In this document: positions 18,241 to 26,393 of the stretch, piece by piece | How positions within the stretch are numbered: position 1 is the stretch's first letter | Layout of the letters: each line of letters begins with the position of its first letter | Assembly: GCA_019637175.1 (NCBI GenBank) | Contig: JAHBWD010000040.1 | Coordinates: forward strand, 1 to 64,000 | Length of the DNA: 64,000 bases | Reading direction: 5' to 3' | DNA from: Labilithrix sp. | Lineage (GTDB): Bacteria; Myxococcota_A; Polyangia; Polyangiales; Polyangiaceae | Program-made: the position numbers and the translations under genes | Notes under the pieces: generated by a model | The model's database searches: none | What the model was told of the DNA's origin: nothing | What the model saw: only the letters and a program-made list of their open reading frames with translations

Positions 18241-19377
18241 CTACGCCGCGGTGATCTCGACGCGGAGGAGCTTGCGGCCGATGAAGACGTAGTCGCCGTG
18301 CGCGAGCTCGCGCTCGGCCTTGAGGCGAATGTACGTCCCGTTGCGGCTGTTCAAGTCGGTGAGCATCAGCTTGCCGCCTGCGTCTTCGAGCTTGCAGTGG
18401 GCCGCGCTCATGTAGAGATCGCTCGGGAAGTTGAGATCGCCGCCCTCGCGCCCGATCTGCAGGGTCGAGCCGCGCGCGCACACGGTCATGCCGGGCGCGC
18501 CGCCCTGGAGGATCTGCGTGATGCGGAACGGGCTCTGGTGCTTCGGCGACGAGTAGAAATACGTGCCGTCGGGGCCGGGCTGATCGCTCGCCTTCGGCGT
18601 CGCGTCGATGCGGAAGACCTGCTCGCCCGCGAGGAAGTAATCCTCGGCGCTCACGTCGAGCGTGCCCTTCACCCGCAGGTAGACGCCGTTGATCGATCCC
18701 TCGTCGCGGACGACGAGCTTGCCGTTCCGGTAGAAGAAGTTGGCGTGCTTCGGTGAGACGAACGGGTCGTCTGGGAACACGAGCTGCCCGCTGCGACCGA
18801 CGAGGTGCTGCTCGGCGTTGAGCTGATAGCTGAGGCCCTCGACGCCCTCGCCGCGGATCAGGATCAACTTCGCCTTCCCCGGCGCCTGGAGCTGGCCGAA
18901 GAACTGCGTTCGCGCCTGCAAGATCTCCGGCGGCACCGCGGCGCCGCACCGCCCGCAGAACTTGTGGCCGAGAGGTACCGCGGTCGAGCACGAACGGCAG
19001 ACGAAGTTCTTCGCTTGATCCATGAGCTCCTCGACGGACTTGCCTTTGGACGACTTCGCGGGGGTGATGTATCCGCCGACGCGGCCCGACTGCGCCGGCG
19101 GCTCGGACGATGCTTCGGACGCGCGAGCGCGCCCCTCGGACGCGGGCGCGCGCGGCGCGGGCGACGGCTCGGGGCGCGACGAGGGCAGGATCTCGCGCGA
19201 CGGAGTCTTCGGCGGCGGCTCGCGCAGCGTCGAAGGCGCCGACACCGGCGGGTTCTCCTGCGACGGCGCCGGACCGGCCTCGAGGGCGAGCGCGTGCCCA
19301 CAAGAGGCGCACGTTGCGGTGCCGAGCTGCGAATACGACTCGCAGCGTGCACAGACGATCCCGATCTCGAGGTTCAT
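18241..19377 (-). CDS. Double-FHA, double zinc-ribbon signalling protein
   Basis: A 378-residue cytoplasmic protein. It begins with a zinc ribbon (C9, C12, C23, C26: CARC and CASC), then a Pro/Ser/Glu-rich linker of about 90 residues, a second ribbon (VCRSC ... FCGRCG, about 130-152), and two FHA domains. The first has HLVGRSGQLVFPDDPFVSPKHA and GSINGVYLR; the second has LQIGREGGDLNFPSD and LNSRNGTYIRLK. FHA domains bind phosphothreonine, so this is a likely reader of a Ser/Thr kinase output. It is the last gene of the operon with a two-component pair and a signal-peptidase-like protein. The ATG at 19377 fits the first ribbon; a site 7 codons upstream is an alternative. Confidence 0.9.
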   Translation of the reverse strand: MNLEIGIVCARCESYSQLGTATCASCGHALALEAGPAPSQENPPVSAPSTLREPPPKTPSREILPSSRPEPSPAPRAPASEGRARASEASSEPPAQSGRVGGYITPAKSSKGKSVEELMDQAKNFVCRSCSTAVPLGHKFCGRCGAAVPPEILQARTQFFGQLQAPGKAKLILIRGEGVEGLSYQLNAEQHLVGRSGQLVFPDDPFVSPKHANFFYRNGKLVVRDEGSINGVYLRVKGTLDVSAEDYFLAGEQVFRIDATPKASDQPGPDGTYFYSSPKHQSPFRITQILQGGAPGMTVCARGSTLQIGREGGDLNFPSDLYMSAAHCKLEDAGGKLMLTDLNSRNGTYIRLKAERELAHGDYVFIGRKLLRVEITAA

Positions 19378-19405
19378 CGAGCGCGCCGAGCTTATCAAAA
19401 AAGCA

Positions 19406-20035
19406 TCACCAGAGGACGCTGAACCTCCGGGAGGAGTCCGTGAAGGTCTCCCCCCAGAGCCGGAAGACGACCTGCTCGCAGCCGGCGACCTCGACCAGGC
19501 CGTAGTCCCGGGAGTCTTGATGGAAGTACCGGTTGTCGCTGACGAGGTAGAGCGTGCCCGGCACGAGGAGCGCGGCGTGATCGCCGCTGCCCCGATATTC
19601 TTGGTGGAGCAGCACGTTGTACGTGGTCGCCCCGTTGTCTTCCGTGCTGCAGTCGAGGGTGGTCATGTCGCCTTTGTTCGGGTCGACGACATCCTGCTTG
19701 CCGCAGGAAAACCGGGTCGCGACGCCCTTTCCGTTGGTGATCACGCGCTCGGACACGATCTTGACCGAGTCGCCCTCCTTGCCGAACACGCGGCCGATCA
19801 CGTGCTTGCCGCTCCCGTCGGGCGCCTTGCACCGCGCGAGCTGACCGAACCGCGGGGTCGAGCCGCGGCGCGTGAGGATCCGGTCGCCGACCCGGAGCGT
19901 CGGCTCGATCGAGACCGCGAAGACCGGATCGTCCGACGGCACCACCCAGGTGTCGAAGACGAAGAGGTACAAAAGCGTGCATATCGCAGCGAAAATCGCG
20001 AGGAGCCAGCCGAGGCCGCGAGACCCATCCCTCAC
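19406..20035 (-). CDS. Signal peptidase I-like protein, catalytic Lys apparently lost
   Basis: A 209-residue S26-family protein with one N-terminal membrane helix (about 10-27). Box B is SIEPTLRVGD with the nucleophile Ser42. Box E is SDNRYFHQDSRDYG. Box D, normally K-R-V-x-G-x-P-G-D, reads GRVFGKEGD, so the general-base lysine is replaced by Gly81; the nearest lysine is K77. If this alignment is right the protein may be inactive or use a different base. The gene sits 10 bases downstream of a histidine kinase and 28 bases upstream of the FHA gene, all on the minus strand, so it belongs to a signalling operon rather than to a secretion locus. Family certain; activity uncertain. Confidence 0.8.
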   Translation of the reverse strand: MRDGSRGLGWLLAIFAAICTLLYLFVFDTWVVPSDDPVFAVSIEPTLRVGDRILTRRGSTPRFGQLARCKAPDGSGKHVIGRVFGKEGDSVKIVSERVITNGKGVATRFSCGKQDVVDPNKGDMTTLDCSTEDNGATTYNVLLHQEYRGSGDHAALLVPGTLYLVSDNRYFHQDSRDYGLVEVAGCEQVVFRLWGETFTDSSRRFSVLW

Positions 20036-20045
20036 GAGCCCAAGA

Positions 20046-21335
20046 CTACGCGACGGGGAGCTCGATCGCGACTTCGGCGCCCGCGCCGTCGAGGTTCGCC
20101 GCCGACACGCTGCCGCCGTGCGCCTCGACGATCCGCCGAACGAGCGTGAGCCCGAGGCCCATGCCGCGCGGTCGCCCGGGAGAGCGAGCGGCGTCGCCGC
20201 CCATCACGAACGGCTCGAACGCGCGCGGGAGGACGGCGTCGGCGAAGCCCGGACCGCGATCGCGCACCGCGACGCGCACGCGCCCTTCGCCGTTCGAGAC
20301 CGCGACGTCGAGCGGCTGGTCTTTGGGGTGACCGTGGGCCCAAGCGTTGGCGAGCAGGTTGTGGATCGCGCGGCCGAGGAGCGCGGGATCGATCTTCACG
20401 CGCGCCGAGGCGGCGCCGTCGTCGACGCCGAGCTCGATCGGGCCCGGCTGCCCGCCGCCCGTGCTCTCGGCGGCGATCCGCTTGCGGAGCCACGGCACGA
20501 GATCGACCTCTTCGATGCGCAGATCGGCGAGCCCGGCGCGCGCAGACGCCAAGAGATCGCCGAGGATGGCGTCGATCTCGACGAGCTGCCGATCGACGTC
20601 GTCGAGCGCGTCCTTGCGATCGCGCGCGATCTCGAGGGCGACGCGCGCGCGGCCGAGCGGCGAGCGGAGCTCGTGGCTGATCGCCGCGAGCAGCTCGCGC
20701 TGCTCGAGCACGACCCGCGCGATCCGATCGGCCATCGTGTCGAAGGCCTGCCCCACGTCGCGCACCTCTTCGGCGACCCACCGGCGCGGGAGCTTCTCGA
20801 TGCCGGTGCGCGCCGCGAGATCGCCCGAGCCGAACCGCTCGGCGGTCTGCGCGAGGTGCTCGAGCGGGCGGGCGAGGCGCTTCGAAACGCGGCGCGCGAC
20901 GAGGCCGAGCACGAGCAGCGCGGCGGCCAGCGCCACGGCGACGCGCCAGAGCTGCGGCGCGGGCGAGCCCGTTCGCAGCTCGAGCGCGCCGACGACGACG
21001 CCGCCCTTGACGACGGGGACGTACGCGACGCCGTCTTCGAAGATCATCCCGTTCTGCCCGCGGCCGCGACGGCCGCTGAAGAGGGCGGGATCGCGCCGGA
21101 CGCGCATGTCGAGGCCGGTCGTGTCGCGGAGCTCGGCGACGTACGCCTCGGTCGCGACGGGATCGTCCCACAGCCGCGCGAGGCGGTGCTGCACGTGGCG
21201 CGAGACGACGCGCGTCGGCGTCTCGCCCGGATCGCTGCTCGTGAGGAAGGTCGTGAGGACGCTCGCGCCGACCGCGAGGAGGATCGCGGCGAGGAACCAG
21301 ACGAGCAAGCGCGCCTGGAGGCGGCGCAGGCGCAT
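20046..21335 (-). CDS. Membrane sensor histidine kinase with HAMP domain
   Basis: A 429-residue kinase. The first membrane helix is about residues 9-30, a periplasmic segment of about 95 residues follows, and the second helix is about 130-150. After a HAMP linker (RRVSKRLARPLEHLAQTAERFGSGDLAAR) come the H box AISHELRSPLGRARVAL, an N box LLANAWAHG, G1 DRGPGFAD and G2 GMGLGLTLVRRIVEAHGG. All catalytic parts are present. Its ATG overlaps the stop of the response regulator (ATGA), so the pair is translationally coupled and is almost certainly cognate. The stimulus is unknown; the small periplasmic region has no recognised fold. Confidence 0.93.
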   Translation of the reverse strand: MRLRRLQARLLVWFLAAILLAVGASVLTTFLTSSDPGETPTRVVSRHVQHRLARLWDDPVATEAYVAELRDTTGLDMRVRRDPALFSGRRGRGQNGMIFEDGVAYVPVVKGGVVVGALELRTGSPAPQLWRVAVALAAALLVLGLVARRVSKRLARPLEHLAQTAERFGSGDLAARTGIEKLPRRWVAEEVRDVGQAFDTMADRIARVVLEQRELLAAISHELRSPLGRARVALEIARDRKDALDDVDRQLVEIDAILGDLLASARAGLADLRIEEVDLVPWLRKRIAAESTGGGQPGPIELGVDDGAASARVKIDPALLGRAIHNLLANAWAHGHPKDQPLDVAVSNGEGRVRVAVRDRGPGFADAVLPRAFEPFVMGGDAARSPGRPRGMGLGLTLVRRIVEAHGGSVSAANLDGAGAEVAIELPVA

Positions 21336-22078
21336 CAAGCCGGCCTCGCGAGGACGTAGCCGACGCCGCGCACCGTCTTGATGAGGCGCGGCTCCTTCGG
21401 ATCGTCCTCGAGCTTCTGCCGCAGACGGCTCACGTGCACGTCGAGCGATCGATCGACGCTCGGATCGTAGACCGCCGCGGCCTTGCCCTTCGGCTGGGGA
21501 TCGCGCACCGCCGACGCGAGCTCTTCGCGCGTGACGGTCTCGCCGACGCGCTTGGCGAGCGCGACGAGGATGCGGAACTCGAACGACGTGAGCGGGACCT
21601 CCGCGCCCGCGCGGCGCACGACGATCGCGCCGAGATCGATCTCGATCGCGCCGAGATCGATCTTCTCGACCGCGACGGCGACCGCGACGGAGCCGGCCGA
21701 CGACGACACGGGCCGCGCGCGGCGGAGGACGGCGCGCATGCGCGCGAGCAGCTCGCGGGGGTTGAAGGGCTTCGGGACGTAGTCGTCGGCGCCGATCTCG
21801 AGGCCGACGATGCGATCGGCGTCGTCGCCGCGCGCGGTGAGCATCACGACGGGCACGTCGTGCGACGCGCGAATGCGGCGGCAGACTTCGAAGCCGTCGA
21901 TGCCGGGCAGCATGACGTCGAGGAGCACGACGTCGAAGTCGGCGGCGCCCGAGGCGAGCGCGGCGAGCCCCGCGGGGCCGTCTTCGACGTGCGTCACCGT
22001 GACGTCGTGCGCGACGAAGAACTCGGCGAGCAAGCGCGCGAGATCGCGATCGTCGTCGACGAGGAGCGCGCGCACCAT
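21335..22078 (-). CDS. OmpR/PhoB-family response regulator
   Basis: A 247-residue two-domain regulator. The receiver has DDD at 8-10, the phospho-accepting Asp54 in VVLLDVMLP, and Lys in YVPKPF. The C-terminal winged helix begins near residue 150 and includes TSFEFRILVALAKRVG, VTREELASAVRD and VHVSRLRQKLEDDPKEPRLI followed by TVRGVGYVL. Between the domains a 7-residue segment IDLGAIE/V is duplicated by the tandem repeat at 21622, giving a slightly long linker. It is coupled to the histidine kinase by a 4-base overlap and preceded 7 bases away by a membrane repeat protein in the same operon. Confidence 0.93.
   Translation of the reverse strand: MVRALLVDDDRDLARLLAEFFVAHDVTVTHVEDGPAGLAALASGAADFDVVLLDVMLPGIDGFEVCRRIRASHDVPVVMLTARGDDADRIVGLEIGADDYVPKPFNPRELLARMRAVLRRARPVSSSAGSVAVAVAVEKIDLGAIEIDLGAIVVRRAGAEVPLTSFEFRILVALAKRVGETVTREELASAVRDPQPKGKAAAVYDPSVDRSLDVHVSRLRQKLEDDPKEPRLIKTVRGVGYVLARPA
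21622..21663. repeat. In-frame 21-base tandem duplication in a response regulator
   Basis: CGATCGCGCCGAGATCGATCT at 21622-21642 is repeated exactly at 21643-21663. On the coding strand this yields IDLGAIE followed by IDLGAIV, duplicating seven residues of the inter-domain linker and first strand of the effector domain. It keeps the frame, so the protein stays full length. Confidence 0.85.
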
Positions 22079-22085
22079 GGCAGGC

Positions 22086-23129
22086 TCACGTCCCGCCGGA
22101 GACGGCCGCCCGCAGGTGATTCTTGGCGCGGAGCGTCCACGCGCCGTCGGGGTGCCGCTCGATCCACCGGCGGAACTGATCGGTCGCGAGGTCCATGCGG
22201 CCGGCGCGGTAGTAGGCGACGCCGAGCGCGTAGCTCCCCGGATAGGCCGCGTCGATCTCGCCGAGACGCCTCACCTTTTCGGCGCGCCAGAGCTCCGTCG
22301 CGCGGCTCTCGGCCTCGTTCGCCCGCCGGCACGTCAGATCGTCCGTCGCGGTGCGCCGCTGGGCCTCGAACGTCGGACGCTGCACCTCAGGCGGATGCGG
22401 GTGGGTCAGGTATAGCGTGTAGAGTGCACGTTGTTCGTCCAGCGTGGGCGCGAGCTCGGGGATCTTCTCGGTCGCCGTCGTCGCGTTCCAATAGAGCTTG
22501 TAGGCGGTGCGTCGCTGCGCGTCGGTGAGGACGAACTTCTTTCCGTCGGTCCACCCCGCCGCGCGCATGCGGTCGACGAAGCCACCGCCGAGCTCCTGGA
22601 GCTCGCTCGTCGTCGTTCCCGTCACCTCGAAGCGCTCGACCTCGGCGATGAACTCTTCGAGGTGGAGCGCCCGGAGCGCCAAGAGATCCGTGAGCATCGC
22701 CGACTCGTCGTCGCGGCTCCGGGCGAAGCGCGAGGCGTCTTCGAGCTTCGCGCGCGCGTCGCTCACCTCGTCGTCCGGCGCGCCCGTCGCTTGCAGCTTG
22801 CCGAGGGCCCGCAGCGCGGTGCCCATCGCGAGGACGTCGGTCGGGAGGCGCGTCGCGCGCGCGCGATCGGCGCGCTTGCGGTCGGTCGCCTTGGTCTCGG
22901 CGAGCGCGCGCGCGTTGACCGCCGGCAGTGGGATGTCTTCGGGGGCGGCGGCGCGCGGCATGACGAGCAGGGCCATCACGATCGCCACGCCGACGGGAAT
23001 GAGCGCGAGCCAGCGGCCGTGCGGGGTCGACGAGAGACCGCCGGCCCGGTTCGCCGACGCCCTCGCCTCGGCGAGCGCTCTCTCGACGCTGGGGGGGAGA
23101 GGTTCGCTTTCGTTATCGTCGCGGGGCAC
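22086..23129 (-). CDS. Membrane-anchored TPR-like helical protein
   Basis: A 347-residue protein with a cytoplasmic acidic N-terminus of about 40 residues, one membrane helix (about 44-60, ALIPVGVAIVMALLVM) and a long helical, charged periplasmic part. The C-terminal 60 residues look like a tetratricopeptide hairpin: GSYALGVAYYRAGRMDLATDQ followed by FRRWIERHPDGAWTLRAKNHL. The helix-rich middle contains RALHLEEFIAEVERFEV and DRMRAAGWTDGK. It is the first gene of the operon with the two-component pair, 7 bases before the response regulator, so it could sense or scaffold for the kinase. No enzyme motif is seen. Confidence 0.7.
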   Translation of the reverse strand: MPRDDNESEPLPPSVERALAEARASANRAGGLSSTPHGRWLALIPVGVAIVMALLVMPRAAAPEDIPLPAVNARALAETKATDRKRADRARATRLPTDVLAMGTALRALGKLQATGAPDDEVSDARAKLEDASRFARSRDDESAMLTDLLALRALHLEEFIAEVERFEVTGTTTSELQELGGGFVDRMRAAGWTDGKKFVLTDAQRRTAYKLYWNATTATEKIPELAPTLDEQRALYTLYLTHPHPPEVQRPTFEAQRRTATDDLTCRRANEAESRATELWRAEKVRRLGEIDAAYPGSYALGVAYYRAGRMDLATDQFRRWIERHPDGAWTLRAKNHLRAAVSGGT

Positions 23130-23174
23130 GTGACGATGCTAGCATCGCCCTTGGTTCCGATCCGAGGAGGCCAC

Positions 23175-23501
23175 GTGATCGAGCAGCGCCGTTACGCGCG
23201 TGCACCCATCGACAGCCCGGTATCGTTCGCGATCAAGGGGAAGGGGGAGAAGCTCAGCGGCCTCGGCAAGGACATCTCCGTCGGCGGGATGTTCATCGAG
23301 ACGCAGACGCCGGCAGGTTTCGGGAGCGACGTCACGATCGATGTCACGCTGCCCGGGGCCGACGGCCCGCTCTCTTTGCCCGGCGTCGTGCGCTGGGTGC
23401 GCGACGGCGGGATGGGCGTCCAGTTCGGGCTCCTCGGCGCGCTCGAGACGCACGTGATCACCGAGATCGGCCGGAAGCACCAAGAAGCTTCCGGCCGCTG
23501 A
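23175..23501 (+). CDS. PilZ-domain cyclic di-GMP-binding protein
   Basis: A 108-residue single PilZ domain. The two c-di-GMP motifs are present: RRYARAP near the N-terminus (RxxxR) and DISVGGMFIET about 30 residues later (DxSxxG). A third stretch, VVRWVRDGGMGVQFG, completes the barrel. It should bind cyclic di-GMP and pass on the signal by protein contact. I chose the GTG at 23175 because an AGGAGG ribosome binding site lies 4 bases upstream; an ATG at 23136 would add 13 residues. It is divergent from the operon at 23129 with 45 bases between starts, and convergent with the CPBP gene. Its last codons form one arm of the hairpin at 23469. Confidence 0.92.
   Translation: MIEQRRYARAPIDSPVSFAIKGKGEKLSGLGKDISVGGMFIETQTPAGFGSDVTIDVTLPGADGPLSLPGVVRWVRDGGMGVQFGLLGALETHVITEIGRKHQEASGR
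23469..23496. terminator. Hairpin overlapping the end of the PilZ gene
   Basis: GGCCGGAAG (23469-23477) and CTTCCGGCC (23488-23496) pair perfectly with a 10-base loop, wholly inside the last codons of the PilZ gene. The TGA follows 3 bases later and the convergent CPBP gene ends at 23508. It can serve both strands, without a U-tract. Confidence 0.65.
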
Positions 23502-23507
23502 CGTCGC

Positions 23508-25637
23508 TCACGGAAGCGCGCTCGGGAGCAAGAACGTCGCGGCGGTCGCGACCGCGTTGTGCGCGACGTGCGCGGCGATGCCGGGCGCCACCGAACGCGT
23601 CTTCGCGTAGAGCCCGCCGCACACGAGACCGAGGACGAGCACGGGCGCGAACGAGAGCGGAGGATGCACCGCCGCGAACGCGAACGCGGCGAGCAGCGGC
23701 GCGAGCCTTCGCCTCCCTTCGGGGAGCTCGCCGTCGATCGCGCTCTGGAGCCAGCCGCGGAAGAAGATCTCCTCGGCGAGCGGCGCGAGCACGATGGCGA
23801 CCGCGGCGATCGCGATCCGCGCCTCCGTCTCGACGGCCACGGGCTTGAGCTCGACGTGGAGCCCCTGGAGGAGGCGCAGATAGAAGAGCGCGATCGCGCC
23901 CGACGCGAGCCCGCCGAGGAGCCCGCCCGCGAGCCACGCCGCGGCGCGAGGCGGCAAGGCTCGCGCGCGCGGAAGGCCTCGTCGGCCATACGCGGTGAGC
24001 GACACGAGAACGACCGCCGCGAGACCGTACGCGGCCGCGACCTGCACGCGCTCTTCGATCGGCGCGAACGCGAGCGCGCGCTGCGCGAGCGTCTGCGCGG
24101 CCTGGAACGCGGCGAACACGAGGAGCGCACGCCAGATCGGCGTCTCGCGCTCGAAGTCGTCGGCGTCGTCGATCCATCGCACGCAGCGGAGCGCCGATCG
24201 ACGCGCCTCGAAGGCGAGCATGCCGAGGCAGCCGAGCGAGACGACCGCGCTCCACACGTACGGCGACGCAGCGACCGCGAGCAGCGGCATGAGCACCAGC
24301 GTCGTCTCGATGCCGACGCTCCCGCCGAAGACGCGCACGCCGCCGAGGCCCTGGGTGAGGAACGCGACCGCGACGGTCGCGCTCGCGGCGAACATCAACG
24401 CGAGCACGATCGCGACGCCGCGCCAGATCACCTCGAAGCGCACGGCGCCAGAGGCCGGGAGGGCGAGGAGCAAGAAGTACGGCGAGGCGACGAGGAGCGC
24501 TTGCAAGAGGAGCGCGCGCGTCTTGCCCTGGAGCAGATCGCTCGGGCCGATCGGCAGCGGCGCGAGCATCGCGCGCGCGCCGGCGTCGCGAACGACCATG
24601 CGCGTCGCGCGAGCCTGCACGACGGCGAAGCCGCCGAAGATCGCGACGAAGCCGAGCGATCGCACGAGCGTCGACACCGACTCCATGGGGAACTTCGGCG
24701 ACAGATACGCGATGGCGAGCAGCCCTCCCGAGGTGATGAAGGTGTAGAGGAAGGCGCCGCGCGCGAGCCAGCGACCGCCGGGCTCGCGCTGGGCGAGGAC
24801 GTGCTCGATGTGGACGAGATCGAGATCGGCCGACCGCACGGGATCGAGCTTCGCGGACGGGACGACGTCGACGCGGTCGTAGCCGATGCGCTCGGCCGCG
24901 CGGATCCCGAACGCGCCCGCGGCGCCGATGAGGCCGAGGACCGCGACGACGAGGGCGACGCCCGTTCCCTCGAGCACGGCGCGCGCGGCGGGCGCGACGA
25001 AGGCGACCATGCGCGACGCCGCCGGGATCTTCGCGAGCACGGGCGCGCCGCCGAGGAGCATGAAGCCGGGGAACTGCATCACGAGGACGACGACGGAGAC
25101 GCGCGCCATGACGAAGGGCGAGATCGCCGTGCGCACCGCGCGCAGCATCGCGTCGCCGAGGAGCAAGCCGGCGGTCGGCAGCGCGACGCCGAGGAGGGCG
25201 AGGTCGAGCCTCTTTTGCGGCGCGACCGCGAAGAGCGCCGCGAGCGTGAGCGCGTAGAGCATCAAGCGCTCGAAGAGACCGATGATGACGCGCGCCGCTT
25301 CGGCGACCGGCACCGCGTCGAGCAGCGGCGAGGTGAGCGGCGACTGCGGGCCGCGCATCCCCGGACCCCGCCCCATCGCGCCCCAGGTCATCGCGAGCGT
25401 CGTCAGCCCGAGGAGCATCCACGCGACGGCCTGAGGACGAAACGCGTCCTCGACGTGCGCGCACGTCACGCCGATGCGATAGCCCCAGTGCACCATCAAG
25501 AGGAGGAAGGTCGCGCGCAGCAGCGCGCCCGACGCGCGGCGGCCTTGATCCTTGCGCAGGCGGTTCGGCAGCCCCGCGCGCGCCCAGTAGCGCACCACGA
25601 GGAGCGCGAGCGCGAGCGTCTGCCTCAACGTCGTCAT
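23508..25637 (-). CDS. ABC transporter permease fused to a CPBP intramembrane protease
   Basis: A 709-residue membrane protein with about 14 or more hydrophobic segments. The first ~470 residues look like an ABC-2-type export permease. The final ~180 are a CPBP (Rce1/Abi-type) protease with the three signature motifs: EEIFFRGW (Glu622-Glu623, Arg627), a His at 658 in FAAVHPP, and HVAHNA (His690, His693). In this family the Glu pair and His residues are the catalytic set, so proteolytic activity is likely. Fusion proteins of this layout are known as a domain architecture. The partner ATPase is 8 bases upstream. The location behind an ECF sigma factor and a FecR-domain gene makes the sigma/anti-sigma pair a possible target. 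Confidence 0.85.
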   Translation of the reverse strand: MTTLRQTLALALLVVRYWARAGLPNRLRKDQGRRASGALLRATFLLLMVHWGYRIGVTCAHVEDAFRPQAVAWMLLGLTTLAMTWGAMGRGPGMRGPQSPLTSPLLDAVPVAEAARVIIGLFERLMLYALTLAALFAVAPQKRLDLALLGVALPTAGLLLGDAMLRAVRTAISPFVMARVSVVVLVMQFPGFMLLGGAPVLAKIPAASRMVAFVAPAARAVLEGTGVALVVAVLGLIGAAGAFGIRAAERIGYDRVDVVPSAKLDPVRSADLDLVHIEHVLAQREPGGRWLARGAFLYTFITSGGLLAIAYLSPKFPMESVSTLVRSLGFVAIFGGFAVVQARATRMVVRDAGARAMLAPLPIGPSDLLQGKTRALLLQALLVASPYFLLLALPASGAVRFEVIWRGVAIVLALMFAASATVAVAFLTQGLGGVRVFGGSVGIETTLVLMPLLAVAASPYVWSAVVSLGCLGMLAFEARRSALRCVRWIDDADDFERETPIWRALLVFAAFQAAQTLAQRALAFAPIEERVQVAAAYGLAAVVLVSLTAYGRRGLPRARALPPRAAAWLAGGLLGGLASGAIALFYLRLLQGLHVELKPVAVETEARIAIAAVAIVLAPLAEEIFFRGWLQSAIDGELPEGRRRLAPLLAAFAFAAVHPPLSFAPVLVLGLVCGGLYAKTRSVAPGIAAHVAHNAVATAATFLLPSALP

Positions 25638-25645
25638 GCGCGCGC

Positions 25646-26374
25646 TCAGCTCACCAGCGCGAGGAACGCGTCTTCGAGCGTCGCGTCGGCGGCGACGCCG
25701 GCCTGCGCGCGCACCGCGTCGGTCTTGCCTTCGGCGATCAGCCGGCCGTGATTCACGACGAGGACGCGATCGCAGAGCAGATCGGCCATCTCGAGCAGGT
25801 GCGTCGAGACGACGACCGCCGCGCCGGCGTCGGCGCGCTCGCGGAGCAGCGCGCGCACGCGCGACGCCGTCTTCGGATCGAGGCCGTTGGTCGGCTCGTC
25901 GAGGAGAAGGAGCGTCGGGTCGTGCGCGAGCGCGAGGAGGAGGGCGAGCTTCTTCTTCGTGCCGTGCGAATAGCCGCCGGCGGAGGCGTTCATCGACTCG
26001 CCGAAGTCGATCTGGTCGACGATCTTCTGGACGACCGGCCGAAAGCCGTCGACGTCGTAGCCGCGCACGTTGAGGACGAACTCGATCGTCTCCTTGCCGG
26101 TGAGAAAGTCGTAGAACGCGGGCTCGTCGGGCGAGTACCCGAGGCGGCGCTTCACCTCGTGCGCGTCGCGCGTGCAGTCGAGGCCCTGGAACGTCGCCGA
26201 TCCGCGCGTCGGCCGGAGCATGCCGAGGATCAGCTTCATCGTCGTCGTCTTGCCCGCGCCGTTCGGCCCGAGCAGCCCGACGATCTCGCCCTTGTCGACC
26301 CGGCAGCTCAGGCCCTCGAGCGCGACGGTGCTGCCGAAGTCTTTGCCCAGCCCATCGAGGACGAGGTCGCTCAC
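25646..26374 (-). CDS. ABC transporter ATP-binding protein
   Basis: A 242-residue ATPase. Walker A is GPNGAGKTT (about 36-44), the Q loop is near GYSPDEPAFYDF, the signature is represented by YSHGTKKKLALLLAL (the usual LSGGQ is replaced by YSHGTKK, an export-type variant), Walker B is LLLLDEPTNGLDP and the H loop is VVSTHLLEMADLL. The set is that of an ABC-2 exporter. It is 8 bases before the permease/CPBP gene and 19 bases after the FecR gene, so it belongs to the operon headed by the sigma factor. Substrate unknown. Confidence 0.93.
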   Translation of the reverse strand: MSDLVLDGLGKDFGSTVALEGLSCRVDKGEIVGLLGPNGAGKTTTMKLILGMLRPTRGSATFQGLDCTRDAHEVKRRLGYSPDEPAFYDFLTGKETIEFVLNVRGYDVDGFRPVVQKIVDQIDFGESMNASAGGYSHGTKKKLALLLALAHDPTLLLLDEPTNGLDPKTASRVRALLRERADAGAAVVVSTHLLEMADLLCDRVLVVNHGRLIAEGKTDAVRAQAGVAADATLEDAFLALVS

Positions 26375-26393
26375 CGCCCTCGAAGATAGGCGA

